Assembly: GCA_948468385.1 (NCBI GenBank)
Contig: CAOKHZ010000007.1
Coordinates: forward strand, 92,127 to 156,126
Direction of reading: 5' to 3'
Origin: an uncultured Faecalicatena sp.
Lineage (GTDB): Bacteria; Bacillota; Clostridia; Lachnospirales; Lachnospiraceae
Length of the DNA stretch: 64,000 nt
In this document: positions 26,717-37,930 of the stretch, in pieces
Layout of the letters: each line of letters starts with the position of its first letter
Numbering within the stretch: position 1 is the first letter of the stretch
Notes under the pieces: model-generated
Seen by the model: the letters and a program-made list of their open reading frames with translations, nothing else
Database searches by the model: none
What the model was told of the DNA's origin: nothing
Made by a program: the position numbers and the translations under genes

Positions 26717-27826
26717 ATGAAAATGATATGTAGTAAATCCAACCTTGCAAAAGGAGTTAGCATTGTATCTAAGGCTGTAGCCACCAAAACAACGATGCCC
26801 ATCTTAGAATGTATTTTAGTTGACACTTCTCTTGACATTATCAAGCTAACGGCAAATGACATGGAATTGGGAATCGAAACTACCATTGAGGGAGAAATCA
26901 TAGAACACGGAATTATTGCTTTGAATGCAAAATTATTTTCCGAGATAGTAAGAAAACTTCCTGATAACGAAGTTATCATTGAGACGGACGAATCAAACCA
27001 GACCATGATATCTTGTGAAAAAGCAAAATTTACGATAGCCGCTCAATCAGGAGAGGATTTTTCCTACCTTCCAGCTATTGAAAAAGAAGATTCCATAGAA
27101 ATTTCTGAGTTTACTTTGAAAGAAGTGATAAGGCAAACGATTTTTTCTATTGCTGATAATGACACGAATAAGATGATGGCGGGTGAGTTGTTTGAAATTG
27201 AGGATGACATGTTGAAAGTAGTTTCCCTTGACGGCCATCGTATTTCCATACGTAAAATTAAACTGAGAGATTCCTACGAAAAGAGAAAGGTAATCGTTCC
27301 AGGAAAAACTCTGCAGGAGATTAGTAAGATTATCGGCGGTGAATCCGATGCGGAAGTAGAAATTTCATTTACGAACAACCACATCGTGTTCGAGTTTGAC
27401 AAGACTCTTGTCGTGTCTCGTTTGATAGAGGGGGATTATTTCCGAGTAGATCAAATGATTTCCAGTGATTATGAGACGAAAGTGACGGTGAATAAAAGGG
27501 AGCTGTTAGACTGTATTGACAGGGCTACCTTGCTCATCAAGGAAGGAGATAAAAAGCCGATTATTATAAATATAGGCGACGAAACGATGCAGTTGAAGAT
27601 AAAGTCGCAGATTGGTTCCATGGACGAGGAAATCATGATTGAAAAAGAAGGCAAAGATTTGTTGATTGGATTTAATCCGAAATTTATGATCGACGCGCTC
27701 AGAGTTATTGATGATGAGGAGGTAGACCTTTATTTTATGAACGCAAAGGCTCCTTGTTTTATCAGGAACGAACAACAATCATATATTTATTTGATTCTTC
27801 CGGTCAACTTTAACGTCGTGGCTTAA
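26717..27826 (+). CDS. dnaN: DNA polymerase III beta subunit (sliding clamp)
   Basis: 369 aa, three repeated clamp domains of about 120 residues each, with the usual ending MNAKAPCFIRNEQQSYIYLILPVN (M-P-R-type rim segment). It encircles DNA and holds polymerase and repair proteins. The ATG follows AAAGGAG. It lies downstream of dnaA in standard order. Confidence 0.97.
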   Translation: MKMICSKSNLAKGVSIVSKAVATKTTMPILECILVDTSLDIIKLTANDMELGIETTIEGEIIEHGIIALNAKLFSEIVRKLPDNEVIIETDESNQTMISCEKAKFTIAAQSGEDFSYLPAIEKEDSIEISEFTLKEVIRQTIFSIADNDTNKMMAGELFEIEDDMLKVVSLDGHRISIRKIKLRDSYEKRKVIVPGKTLQEISKIIGGESDAEVEISFTNNHIVFEFDKTLVVSRLIEGDYFRVDQMISSDYETKVTVNKRELLDCIDRATLLIKEGDKKPIIINIGDETMQLKIKSQIGSMDEEIMIEKEGKDLLIGFNPKFMIDALRVIDDEEVDLYFMNAKAPCFIRNEQQSYIYLILPVNFNVVA

Positions 27827-27842
27827 GTATGGGAGGTAGACT

Positions 27843-28058
27843 ATGGAAATCGTTAAACTTAGAAAGACAGATGAATATATCAAGTTAGGACAGGCACTCA
27901 AGCTCGCCGGCCTGGTCGATTCCGGAGTGGAGGCAAAGGAAGTCATCGTGGAAGGGCAAGTTACCGTGAATAACGAAGTTGATTTAAGACGAGGCAGGAA
28001 ACTTCGTGATGGGGACGTGGTAGAATTTGACGGTAATCAAATAAAAATTGAAAAATGA
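27843..28058 (+). CDS. yaaA: S4-domain RNA-binding protein YaaA
   Basis: 71 aa consisting of an S4 domain: IKLGQALKLAGLVDSGVEAK, then VIVEGQVTVNNEVDLRRGRK and GDVVEFDG. This small protein sits between dnaN and recF in most Firmicutes and associates with ribosome assembly. The start is 17 bp after dnaN, with GGGAGGT in front. Confidence 0.93.
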   Translation: MEIVKLRKTDEYIKLGQALKLAGLVDSGVEAKEVIVEGQVTVNNEVDLRRGRKLRDGDVVEFDGNQIKIEK

Positions 28059-28099
28059 TGGAAAAAGGTGTAAAATAGAAAAATAGTGATGGAGAAATT

Positions 28100-29185
28100 A
28101 TGTTTGTAAAGTCTTTGAAACTCAAAAATTATAGAAATTATGAGTTATTGAATATGACATTTGATTCCAACACCAATATTCTTTACGGAGATAATGCACA
28201 AGGAAAGACAAACATTTTGGAGGCATTATTCGTTTCGGGAACCACCAAGTCACATCGAGGGACGAAAGACAGGGATTTGATTCGGTTTGATCATGACGAG
28301 TCACATATTGAGACTGTCGTGGAAAAGAACGGGATTGATTTCCAGATTGACATGCATTTGAAAAAAAATAATCCCAAAGGAATCGCGATTAATAAAATTC
28401 CGATTCGCAAGGCTGGCGAATTGTTTGGTATTATTCATTTTATTTTTTTTTCGCCGGAAGATTTAAACGTGATTAAAGAGGGCCCTTCTGGCAGGCGGAG
28501 AGTCATAGATTTGGAATTATCCCAGCTTGATAAGGTTTATTTAAACAATCTCTTTAATTATAATCGCGTCGTGAACCAAAGAAATTCATTACTCAAAGAG
28601 ATCGCATTTAAGGAAAGTTTGCTGGATACGTTGGATGTATGGGACATGCAGCTGGCAAATTATGGAGAAAAAATTATTGAGGGTCGGAAAGATTTTATAA
28701 AAAAAATAAACGAAATTATTTCTGAAGTTCACTTAAAACTGACTGGAGGAAAGGAAAATATTTCTTTAAGTTATGAATCTTCCATAGGTGACATGCCTCT
28801 TTCGGAGGCTTTGAAAAAATATCGGGAAAGGGACGTTCGTTTTAAGAGTACTTCGGTTGGACCACATAGGGATGACTTGTGTTTTAAGAGCAGTGGTTTG
28901 GATATTCGTAAGTTTGGTTCCCAGGGCCAGCAGAGGACGGCGGCATTATCTTTGAAATTGTCAGAAATAGAGCTTGTAAAGCAGGTAATCCGGGATACCC
29001 CGGTTCTTTTATTGGATGATGTTTTGTCTGAATTGGACAAACATAGGCAAAACTATTTATTGGACAGCATTCACGACATACAGACCGTTATCACTTGTAC
29101 GGGATTGGACGAATTCGTGAATCACAGATTTTCTGTCAATAAAATTTTTCATGTAAAAAATGGAACAGTGGCAAAAGAGAACTAG
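28100..29185 (+). CDS. recF: DNA replication and repair protein RecF
   Basis: 361 aa SMC-like ATPase acting in recombination repair with RecOR. Walker A is GDNAQGKTNILEA near residue 35, the signature motif is FGSQGQQRTAALSLKL, and Walker B is VLLLDDVLSELD. The opening VKSLKLKNYRNYELL is typical. It lies between yaaA and gyrB. Confidence 0.97.
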   Translation: MFVKSLKLKNYRNYELLNMTFDSNTNILYGDNAQGKTNILEALFVSGTTKSHRGTKDRDLIRFDHDESHIETVVEKNGIDFQIDMHLKKNNPKGIAINKIPIRKAGELFGIIHFIFFSPEDLNVIKEGPSGRRRVIDLELSQLDKVYLNNLFNYNRVVNQRNSLLKEIAFKESLLDTLDVWDMQLANYGEKIIEGRKDFIKKINEIISEVHLKLTGGKENISLSYESSIGDMPLSEALKKYRERDVRFKSTSVGPHRDDLCFKSSGLDIRKFGSQGQQRTAALSLKLSEIELVKQVIRDTPVLLLDDVLSELDKHRQNYLLDSIHDIQTVITCTGLDEFVNHRFSVNKIFHVKNGTVAKEN

Positions 29186-29220
29186 CTGATTTTAATTTAG
29201 CAGACTTAGGAGGTTTTTGA

Positions 29221-31158
<1,938 letters not shown>

Positions 31159-31168
31159 CGATTGAGAG

Positions 31169-31297
31169 CGACATCCAGAACAAGAAAAAGAAAAGATTTT
31201 CAAGCTTGCTTGAAAAATCTTTGAGTTTTCTTGGGGTGGGTTGGCATTAGAAATGCCAACCCATCGAGAAAATCACTGATTTTCTCGATGGATGTCG
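31169..31297 (+). other. Multi-branched hairpin element between gyrB and gyrA
   Basis: An outer stem CGACATCCA (31169-31177) with TGGATGTCG (31289-31297) encloses three perfect or near-perfect hairpins: AAGATTTTCAAGC/TTGAAAAATCTT, GGGTTGGCATT/AATGCCAACCC, and a 15-bp arm pair CCATCGAGAAAATCA/TGATTTTCTCGATGG. The last two share bases at their border, so alternative folds are possible. It fills nearly the whole 162-bp gap and precedes the gyrA ribosome site. Confidence 0.65.
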
Positions 31298-31320
31298 ATA
31301 TGGTAAGGAAGGAGAATTAA

Positions 31321-33849
31321 ATGGAAGACAATATTTTTGACAAGGTTCACGAAGTCGATTTGAAGAAGACGATGGAGTCTTCTTATATTGACTATGCGAT
31401 GAGCGTCATTGCCGCCCGAGCGCTTCCCGACGTCAGGGACGGTTTAAAGCCGGTGCAGAGACGAATCTTATATTCCATGATTGAGTTAAATAACGGGCCG
31501 GACAAGCCGCACCGTAAGTGTGCGCGTATTGTCGGTGACACGATGGGTAAATATCATCCCCATGGCGACAGTTCCATTTATGGGGCATTGGTAAATATGG
31601 CGCAGGAGTGGTCTACCAGGTATCCGTTGGTTGACGGGCATGGGAATTTTGGTTCGGTGGATGGCGACGGGGCCGCCGCCATGCGTTATACGGAGGCGCG
31701 TCTTTCCAAGATTTCAATGGAGATGACGGCCGACATTAACAAGGACACGGTTGATTTTGCGCCAAACTTTGATGAGACGGAAAAGGAACCTAAGGTACTT
31801 CCATCTAGATTTCCGAATCTCCTTGTGAATGGAACGAATGGTATCGCGGTCGGGATGGCTACCAATATTCCACCGCATAATCTGCGGGAAGTAATTGGTG
31901 CCGTGGTCAAGATTATTGACGACCAGATTGATGATAATGGAGAAACATCCATCGAGGACATCATGGAAATCGTCAAGGGACCGGATTTTCCTACCGGTGC
32001 GGAGATTCTCGGCAAGAGCGGCATTGAAGAGGCTTACCGTACGGGACGCGGAAAAATCCGGGTACGTGCGATCAGCAACATTGAACCGATGCAAAACGGA
32101 AAAAACCGTATTATAGTAACAGAACTTCCTTACATGGTCAATAAAGCAAGGTTGATTGAAAAAATTGCCGAGCTTGTGAGGGATAAGAAGATTGACGGAA
32201 TTACAGATTTAAGTGACCAGTCCAGCAGGGAAGGCATGAGAATTTGTATAGAGTTACGCCGTGACGTCAACCCAAACATCATTTTAAATCAGCTTTATAA
32301 ACATACACAATTGCAGGATACGTTCGGCGTTATCATGCTTGCGTTGGTCAATAATGAACCGAAGGTCATGAATCTTTTGGACATGTTAAATCATTACCTG
32401 AAGCATCAGGAAAACGTGGTGACCAGACGGACGAAGTATGAGTTGAACAAGGCCGAGGAACGGGCGCACATTTTGAAAGGTTTGCTGATTGCCCTGGACA
32501 ATATCGACGAGGTCATCAAGATTATCCGTGGTTCTCGGAGCGTGCAGTTGGCGAAGGAAGAATTGATGTCCCGCTTTGAATTGACGGACGTGCAGGCACA
32601 AGCCATCGTGGACATGCGTCTTCGTACGCTGACTGGTTTGGAACGGGAAAAAATAGAGGCCGAGTATGCGGAATTGATGAAGCGTATCGAGGAATTGAAA
32701 GCGATTCTGGCAGATCGGAAGCTTCTTTTGGGAATCATTAAAAAAGAAATCATGCTTATTTCCGACAAGTATGGTGATGAGAGAAGAACCAGCATCGGGT
32801 TTGATGAGTTTGACATTTCCATGGAGGATATGATTCCGAAAGAGGATGTCGTTATCACGATGACGAAATTAGGATATATCAAGCGCATGACAATAGATAC
32901 CTTTAAGAGTCAAAATCGCGGAGGCAAGGGTATCAAGGGAATGCAAAAGTTGGAGGAGGATTATATTCAGGAGTTATTTATTACTTCTACTCATAATTAT
33001 ATTATGTATTTTACAAATACGGGCCGCGTTTATCGGATGAAAGCGTACGAGATACCGGAAGCGAGTCGAACTTCGCGTGGAACGGCAATTATCAACTTGC
33101 TTCAATTGATGCCGGAGGAAAAGATTACGGCCATGATACCGATTAAGACTTATGATGATAATCAGTATCTGTTCATGGCTACGGAGCAGGGATTGGTTAA
33201 GAAAACCCCGCTTCGGGAATATTTTAACGTCCGTAAAAAAGGCTTGGCGGCCATTACGCTGCGGGAGGACGACCAGTTAATTGAAGTGAAAATAACGGAT
33301 AATGAAAAGGATATTCTTTTGGTTACCAAGTATGGTCAATGTATTCGATTTGATGAAAATGATGTCCGTTCTACGGGAAGGACGTCGATGGGCGTACGTG
33401 GAATTAACCTAAGTGACAGGGATGTCGTAATCGGCATGCAGGTGTCAATACAAGGAGATAGTTTGTTGATCGTATCTGAAAAAGGTATGGGCAAGCGTAC
33501 TTCCATGGAAGAATTCACAAATCAAAATCGTGGAGGAAAGGGAGTCAAATGTTATAAGATAACGGAAAAGACCGGAAACGTGGTGGGCATGAAGGCCGTT
33601 TCCGAGGACGATGAAATCATGATGATTAACAGCGAGGGAATTATCATAAGAATGGCATGTGACACGATTTCCAAGTATGGAAGAATTACTTCCGGCGTGA
33701 AACTTATCAATTTGGGTGAAAAAGAAAGCGTGGTAAGTATCGCGAAAGTGAGAAAGACCGCGGCGGAAATTGACGGGGAAGAAGTGGAAATTTCTGAAGA
33801 AAGGGAAGATATAGAGAAAGCAGAAGATATAGAAGAAAAGCAAGAGTAA
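31321..33849 (+). CDS. gyrA: DNA gyrase subunit A
   Basis: 842 aa. The catalytic tyrosine is Tyr123 in [11 protein letters not shown]. The quinolone-contact region reads [12 protein letters not shown]: Ser84 aligns with E. coli Ser83, and Gly88 aligns with Asp87. The C-terminal beta-pinwheel contains the GyrA box [10 protein letters not shown], with a second copy [10 protein letters not shown] near 33520. A strongly acidic tail ([14 protein letters not shown]) closes the protein. It forms the A2B2 gyrase with GyrB. Confidence 0.98.
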   Translation: MEDNIFDKVHEVDLKKTMESSYIDYAMSVIAARALPDVRDGLKPVQRRILYSMIELNNGPDKPHRKCARIVGDTMGKYHPHGDSSIYGALVNMAQEWSTRYPLVDGHGNFGSVDGDGAAAMRYTEARLSKISMEMTADINKDTVDFAPNFDETEKEPKVLPSRFPNLLVNGTNGIAVGMATNIPPHNLREVIGAVVKIIDDQIDDNGETSIEDIMEIVKGPDFPTGAEILGKSGIEEAYRTGRGKIRVRAISNIEPMQNGKNRIIVTELPYMVNKARLIEKIAELVRDKKIDGITDLSDQSSREGMRICIELRRDVNPNIILNQLYKHTQLQDTFGVIMLALVNNEPKVMNLLDMLNHYLKHQENVVTRRTKYELNKAEERAHILKGLLIALDNIDEVIKIIRGSRSVQLAKEELMSRFELTDVQAQAIVDMRLRTLTGLEREKIEAEYAELMKRIEELKAILADRKLLLGIIKKEIMLISDKYGDERRTSIGFDEFDISMEDMIPKEDVVITMTKLGYIKRMTIDTFKSQNRGGKGIKGMQKLEEDYIQELFITSTHNYIMYFTNTGRVYRMKAYEIPEASRTSRGTAIINLLQLMPEEKITAMIPIKTYDDNQYLFMATEQGLVKKTPLREYFNVRKKGLAAITLREDDQLIEVKITDNEKDILLVTKYGQCIRFDENDVRSTGRTSMGVRGINLSDRDVVIGMQVSIQGDSLLIVSEKGMGKRTSMEEFTNQNRGGKGVKCYKITEKTGNVVGMKAVSEDDEIMMINSEGIIIRMACDTISKYGRITSGVKLINLGEKESVVSIAKVRKTAAEIDGEEVEISEEREDIEKAEDIEEKQE

Positions 33850-33857
33850 GAATCAAG

Positions 33858-33969
33858 AATAAGATATAGTCATCTGTATGGTTACAACTCACGGCCTGAC
33901 TGGCCGCACAGAATAATAACTTTGAATGAACAAAATCAAAGTAAAAAGAACGGATGACTATATCTTATT
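33858..33969 (+). other. Large inverted repeat downstream of gyrA
   Basis: A perfect 17-bp pair, AATAAGATATAGTCATC (33858-33874) and GATGACTATATCTTATT (33953-33969), encloses 78 nt that fold into two small hairpins (CGGCC...GGCCG and ACTTTGA...TCAAAGT). It may terminate gyrA, although there is no T run. The architecture resembles the element upstream of gyrA. Confidence 0.65.
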
Positions 33970-34022
33970 CAATTATGAAGAAGTAAAATAAAAGTATTAG
34001 TGTAGGAAGAGAGGTGTCAGGT

Positions 34023-35846
34023 ATGGAATTATCATTGATGACGTTTTCCATGTTGATGGATGCAAGCTTAAAAAAAATAGATGCGGAAATATTGTGTCAG
34101 GTGGCAAAGGAGAACGGGCTTTCTTCGTTGGACTTGATGGATTTTGACTTGAAAATTTATGGGAAAGAAAAACTGAAAGAAGCAATGAGAAGGCATGGCA
34201 TTCATTGTGGTTGCCTGATTATGAGTGCTTCTTTTTTCAGCGCACCGGGCAAGGTATCTGGAGAAATTAAGGAAGGGCTTGAATTGGCCAGGGAATTGGG
34301 CACGGATGTGCTGATGGTCATTCCAGGTCAAACCACGCCTGCAGACAAGGCCGCATGCAAAAAGATGGACAAGAGAATGATGTTAAAGTATACCGTCCAT
34401 CATTTCCGGGATGCGGTGGAGCAGGCAAAACCTTATGGAATCAAGGTCGGTTTTGAAAATACGCCTCATAGTTATAAACCATTAGCTTCGGCAAAAGATT
34501 GCAAATTCGTGCTTCAAGAGGTTCCTGGTTTAGGACTTATCTTTGATACGGGCAACTTCCGGGTGGCTGATACGGGCTGTGACGAGTTAGAAATTTATGA
34601 AGAACTCAAGGAGTATATCATCCGCGTTCATTTGAAGGACGTGGCAATTGGCAACTTTCCGAATGGGGAAGAATGTGTGAATGGTCAGAAAATTCAGGCC
34701 GTTGTCACCGGAAGCGGAGTTATTCCGATGGAAAAGTTGATTACCAGGCTACGTGAGGACGGGTATGACAAAGGTCTTGCCATCGAGTATGCAAAACCGG
34801 GAGACATACATGGGATGGACAATGCGATGGCGGTGCAGCCTTATTGTGCATATATCCGATCAGCATGGGAAGGCAAGGTATTGCGACCCCCTTATACGAA
34901 AATTGAGGGAATCGATATTCCGGTTTCCCGCATTTTCTTTGGAACGGCGTTTATGCCCATGTTGATGGGAAAGGATGTCAACGCATTATTGGACGGGGCA
35001 TTTTCCATGGGAATCAATGCGTTTGATACGGCCAGGGGATATGGCATGGCTGAGAAATCATTGGGAAATTGGATAAAGGCCAGGAACAACCGTGACAAGG
35101 TGGTCGTTTTGTCAAAGTGTGGAAATGTAGGCTTGGGAGGTAAAGTTTGCGTCAATCGTAAGGTAATTGAGAAGGAATTGGCCAAGAGTCTGAAAACGCT
35201 GAATACGGATTATATTGACATTTTCCTGCTTCATCGAGACGATCCGGGCACCCCGGTCGGGGAAATGATTGAAGCGTTAAACGACGCGAAAAGAGAAGGA
35301 AAAATCAAAATTTTCGGCGTATCCAACTGGACGCATGAGAGGATTATGGAGGCCAATGCATACGCAAAGGAACATGATTTGGAAGGATTTTCCGTGTCCA
35401 GCCCGAACTTTGGCCTGGCGGAACAAGTGAATGATCCATGGGGCGGCGAGTGCATTACGATTTCTGGCCCGGAAAACGATGGAGCCAGGGAATGGTATGC
35501 GAAGGAGCAAATGCCGGTGATTGCTTATTCCAGTTTGGGAAGGGGATTTTTCAGCGGGAGATTTGCGAGTGGCGATTATGAAGGGGCGAAGAAAGTGATG
35601 GATGGTAACGCGCAGAAGGGATATTTGTGCGAATCCAACATGAAGCGTCTGGCCGTGGCGGAAGAAATGGCGAAGAGGGACGGATGCAGCGTGCCACAAG
35701 TGGCGATGCGCTATATATTCTCCACGCCGATGAACGTGTTTGCCGTAGTAAGCAGCCAGAACGTGGGGCGCATGAGGGAGAACGTCGAGGCCGCGAACAT
35801 GCCGCTTGGAGTGGAAGACGTGGAGAAGTTGGAAAGACCGGAATGA
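34023..35846 (+). CDS. Fusion of a sugar isomerase/epimerase-type TIM barrel and an aldo-keto reductase
   Basis: 607 aa from ATG 34023 (AGAGGTG upstream). Residues 1 to about 285 form an AP-endonuclease-2/xylose-isomerase-like barrel with metal-ligand motifs GFENTP, LIFDTGNF, RVHLKD and AIEYA. Residues about 295-605 form an aldo-keto reductase with tetrad residues in NAFDTARGYG (Asp, Tyr), VVLSKCG (Lys) and FLLHRDDP (His), and a nucleotide loop near VAVVSSQN. The two domains usually occur as separate proteins. The order suggests successive steps on one sugar or inositol-like substrate, perhaps isomerisation coupled to carbonyl reduction. It is 4 kb upstream of a sugar locus on the same strand and ends at a terminator, so it forms its own unit. 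Confidence 0.85.
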   Translation: MELSLMTFSMLMDASLKKIDAEILCQVAKENGLSSLDLMDFDLKIYGKEKLKEAMRRHGIHCGCLIMSASFFSAPGKVSGEIKEGLELARELGTDVLMVIPGQTTPADKAACKKMDKRMMLKYTVHHFRDAVEQAKPYGIKVGFENTPHSYKPLASAKDCKFVLQEVPGLGLIFDTGNFRVADTGCDELEIYEELKEYIIRVHLKDVAIGNFPNGEECVNGQKIQAVVTGSGVIPMEKLITRLREDGYDKGLAIEYAKPGDIHGMDNAMAVQPYCAYIRSAWEGKVLRPPYTKIEGIDIPVSRIFFGTAFMPMLMGKDVNALLDGAFSMGINAFDTARGYGMAEKSLGNWIKARNNRDKVVVLSKCGNVGLGGKVCVNRKVIEKELAKSLKTLNTDYIDIFLLHRDDPGTPVGEMIEALNDAKREGKIKIFGVSNWTHERIMEANAYAKEHDLEGFSVSSPNFGLAEQVNDPWGGECITISGPENDGAREWYAKEQMPVIAYSSLGRGFFSGRFASGDYEGAKKVMDGNAQKGYLCESNMKRLAVAEEMAKRDGCSVPQVAMRYIFSTPMNVFAVVSSQNVGRMRENVEAANMPLGVEDVEKLERPE

Positions 35847-35866
35847 ATAAAATCGTAATATATAAA

Positions 35867-35898
35867 AAGAAGCGTCAAAATATATCTTGGCGCTTCTT
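35867..35898 (+). terminator. Terminator after the isomerase/AKR fusion gene
   Basis: AAGAAGCGTCAA pairs with TTGGCGCTTCTT (one G-U) around an 8-nt loop and is followed by GATTATTATTT. Confidence 0.75.
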
Positions 35899-35907
35899 GA
35901 TTATTAT

Positions 35908-36180
35908 TTAAAAGATGTCCGAATGACTTCCAGTATTAACAAGTGTGAGGGTGAGAATATCATTTTCAATCATATATACAAGTAACCAGTCTGGCTTAAT
36001 GTGGCATTCACGAAAACCAATGAAGTTGCCGGTCAAAGAATGGTCATGATATTTCTCTTAAAGTGGAATGCCCTGACGCAGTTTATCCACAATATCATCA
36101 GGAAGAGAAATATCGAGGCCGTGTTTTTTCATTAGTCTATAACTTTTCTTATAGGCCGTTGTGTATTTTACCGTATACAT
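35908..36180 (-). pseudogene. yafQ: YafQ-family mRNA interferase with a nonsense codon
   Basis: Starting at ATG 36180, which overlaps the dinJ stop by 1 nt, the frame encodes MYTVKYTTAYKKSYRLMKKH and continues to LRQGIPL. There a TAA (36058-36060) replaces what is normally a Glu codon. The frame then goes on without further damage through EKYHDHSLTG, GFRECHIKPDWLLVY and TGSHSDIF to a natural stop at 35908. These are the YafQ toxin motifs with catalytic-type histidines and aspartate. As it stands, the first 40 residues alone would be made, so the toxin should be inactive. A single G-to-T change would account for it. Confidence 0.8.
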
Positions 36181-36455
36181 CAGTCAGCCTCCAGTGCCGC
36201 TTTTAGTTCTTCCATAGTGTTGTATCCCTTGATGTCCGGATTACGGGAGATATGTTTGGCTTCAGCCATTGCATCAAGTGTTTCTTTGTTATACCGTGGC
36301 ATTTCTACAGAGAAGGGAAGTCCTCCATGCAAAACACATTGATGGAGGAATATGTTTACCGCACTAGACATGTCAAGTCCCAGTTGGGCAAAAAGTGTTG
36401 TGGCTTGCTTTTTGATGTCAGTATCAATCCGAATTTGTGTTGGAATAGTTGCCAT
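36180..36455 (-). CDS. dinJ: DinJ/RelB-family antitoxin
   Basis: 91 aa from ATG 36455 (GAAAGGCGG upstream). The N-terminal ribbon-helix-helix reads IPTQIRIDTDIKKQATTLFA, followed by LGLDMSSAVNIFLHQCVLHGGLPF, the standard RelB/DinJ pattern. The acidic C-terminus would wrap the toxin. It is the first gene of the operon, directly after a promoter with a perfect palindromic operator. With the toxin broken, it survives as a possible orphan regulator. Confidence 0.92.
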   Translation of the reverse strand: MATIPTQIRIDTDIKKQATTLFAQLGLDMSSAVNIFLHQCVLHGGLPFSVEMPRYNKETLDAMAEAKHISRNPDIKGYNTMEELKAALEAD

Positions 36456-36477
36456 GCTATCACCGCCTTTCAAGAAT

Positions 36478-36518
36478 ATAGTAGCATAAGTGGTTTACGT
36501 TGTCAATCATATTGACAA
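36478..36518 (-). promoter_or_regulatory. dinJ promoter with palindromic operator
   Basis: On the minus strand TTGACA (36501-36506) and TACTAT (36478-36483) are 17 bp apart. A perfect 19-bp palindrome TTGTCAATCATATTGACAA (36500-36518) covers the -35 box and is the likely DinJ binding site. Confidence 0.75.
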
Positions 36519-36561
36519 GAACTGTAAAATTTATGACGATATCGTGTTACTATCCACGATT

Positions 36562-37635
36562 TTAAGTTTTATCCGTATCCTTTGGTTCTAAAAGATTCAT
36601 ACACATGTTACGATATTCTTGCGGGGTCATGTGAAAATGTTTTTGAAATTGGCGGTAAAACTGGGACGGGTTTTTAAATCCTACCGTTTCCGCTATTTTT
36701 TCTACTGTGTCGTCAGTCTGTAATAGCAGGCTGGCGGCTTTTTTTATGTAAGTGTAGCTACAGTAGGCGGAGAGAGTCATGCCCATGTTTTCTTTGAAAA
36801 GGCGGTTCAAATAGTCGCTGTTATAGTGCAGCGCGGCAGAAATGTCTTGCCGCGTCAGGCGGCAGGAAGAACTTTCGATAAAATGGCGGACGGTATCTAC
36901 CAGACTTTCCAGTTTTAACGTGACATAATCGCATTTGTAGTGTCTGGGATCAATTAATATATTAAGGAGGCGGCAAAACAAGCCATAAATAACCAGCCAG
37001 TAACCAGGTAACTGTTGTTCCAATTCTTTGCGCATGGCGAGAAAACAAGAAAATATTTCTGGAATAAATTCTACTTTGCCAATGTGACGAAATTCCAAAA
37101 AACTGCTGGAAGAGCACTTGTCTTGTTCCAGGGAATGAAAAAATCGTTCGAAGAGTTTATTATCTTTTGGATAATAGGACATGCCGCATTCCGGCCAATT
37201 ATCAAGAAAATCCTTGGTAATACAACAGTAAAGGATGGAGGTGTTCGTCTGTTGCACCTCTGCATGATGGATATTTCGATCAAAAAGGCAGGCATCACCT
37301 TCATGATAAGTATAAATTGTGTTTTCAATCTGTAGTTTCAAGGTTCCATTTCTGACAAACATCAACTCAAAATAATCGTGATTATGAAGAATGGGCGCGT
37401 GGGTGGCATCCTTCCTCGTCTGAGGAATTTCAATGTGGTAGTGTTTTCTTCCATTGCTTAATTCCACGGTTCGTTCATTTGGCGTGTTGACAAAGAAGGA
37501 AAAAGTCAGCGGACTTTGGGTATGGCGGCTGGAGGAGGTATTCATTCTCATGATGATGTCGGCCATCTCGTTTACAGAGAGGCCTTTGCTAAAAAGATTT
37601 TCAATGTCAATATTGGTTTTTGCTGATAAATTCAT
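36562..37635 (-). CDS. AraC-family transcriptional regulator
   Basis: 357 aa. The N-terminal half holds a cupin-like sensor with LHNHDYFELMFVRNGT and YTYHEGDACLFDRNIHH. The C-terminal 100 residues form the double HTH: LTRQDISAALHYNSDYLNRLFKEN, then SLLLQTDDTVEKIAETVGFK and the signature NPSQFYRQFQKHFHMTPQEYR. Such regulators usually respond to sugars or related small molecules. It is divergent from the CooC-like gene and is the only regulator between 36.5 and 52 kb, so it may control the plus-strand genes after it. Confidence 0.93.
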   Translation of the reverse strand: MNLSAKTNIDIENLFSKGLSVNEMADIIMRMNTSSSRHTQSPLTFSFFVNTPNERTVELSNGRKHYHIEIPQTRKDATHAPILHNHDYFELMFVRNGTLKLQIENTIYTYHEGDACLFDRNIHHAEVQQTNTSILYCCITKDFLDNWPECGMSYYPKDNKLFERFFHSLEQDKCSSSSFLEFRHIGKVEFIPEIFSCFLAMRKELEQQLPGYWLVIYGLFCRLLNILIDPRHYKCDYVTLKLESLVDTVRHFIESSSCRLTRQDISAALHYNSDYLNRLFKENMGMTLSAYCSYTYIKKAASLLLQTDDTVEKIAETVGFKNPSQFYRQFQKHFHMTPQEYRNMCMNLLEPKDTDKT

Positions 37636-37930
37636 ATATTACTCCTTTCAGGTCGGGAAATGCAATAAGCGTATAAAAAGTTGGTCGCTATCTGTGATTG
37701 TGATTAGTGACAAAAATTCTTATACTAAAACCAATATATGAGTGAAAGTAACGAATGCCTGATTGAAATATACCAGAAATTTTTCATAATTTCAATAAAA
37801 AAATAAATATAACAGAATTTACTAGTAAAAATAAGAATGCTATCTAAAATTTTAATCAGGCAGACAAGTAGTAGAAAATGTCGGAAAAGCGAATGTAAAG
37901 CAAAAAAAGAAAAGGAAGGGAGGAAGGTAG
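37636..37930. promoter_or_regulatory. Divergent intergenic region between the AraC gene and the CooC-like gene
   Basis: 295 bp, very AT-rich. It holds an inverted repeat TGCCTGATT (37756-37764) and AATCAGGCA (37854-37862) about 90 bp apart. These could be regulator half-sites, but I cannot show this from sequence. No clear sigma-A promoter was found. Confidence 0.4.
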
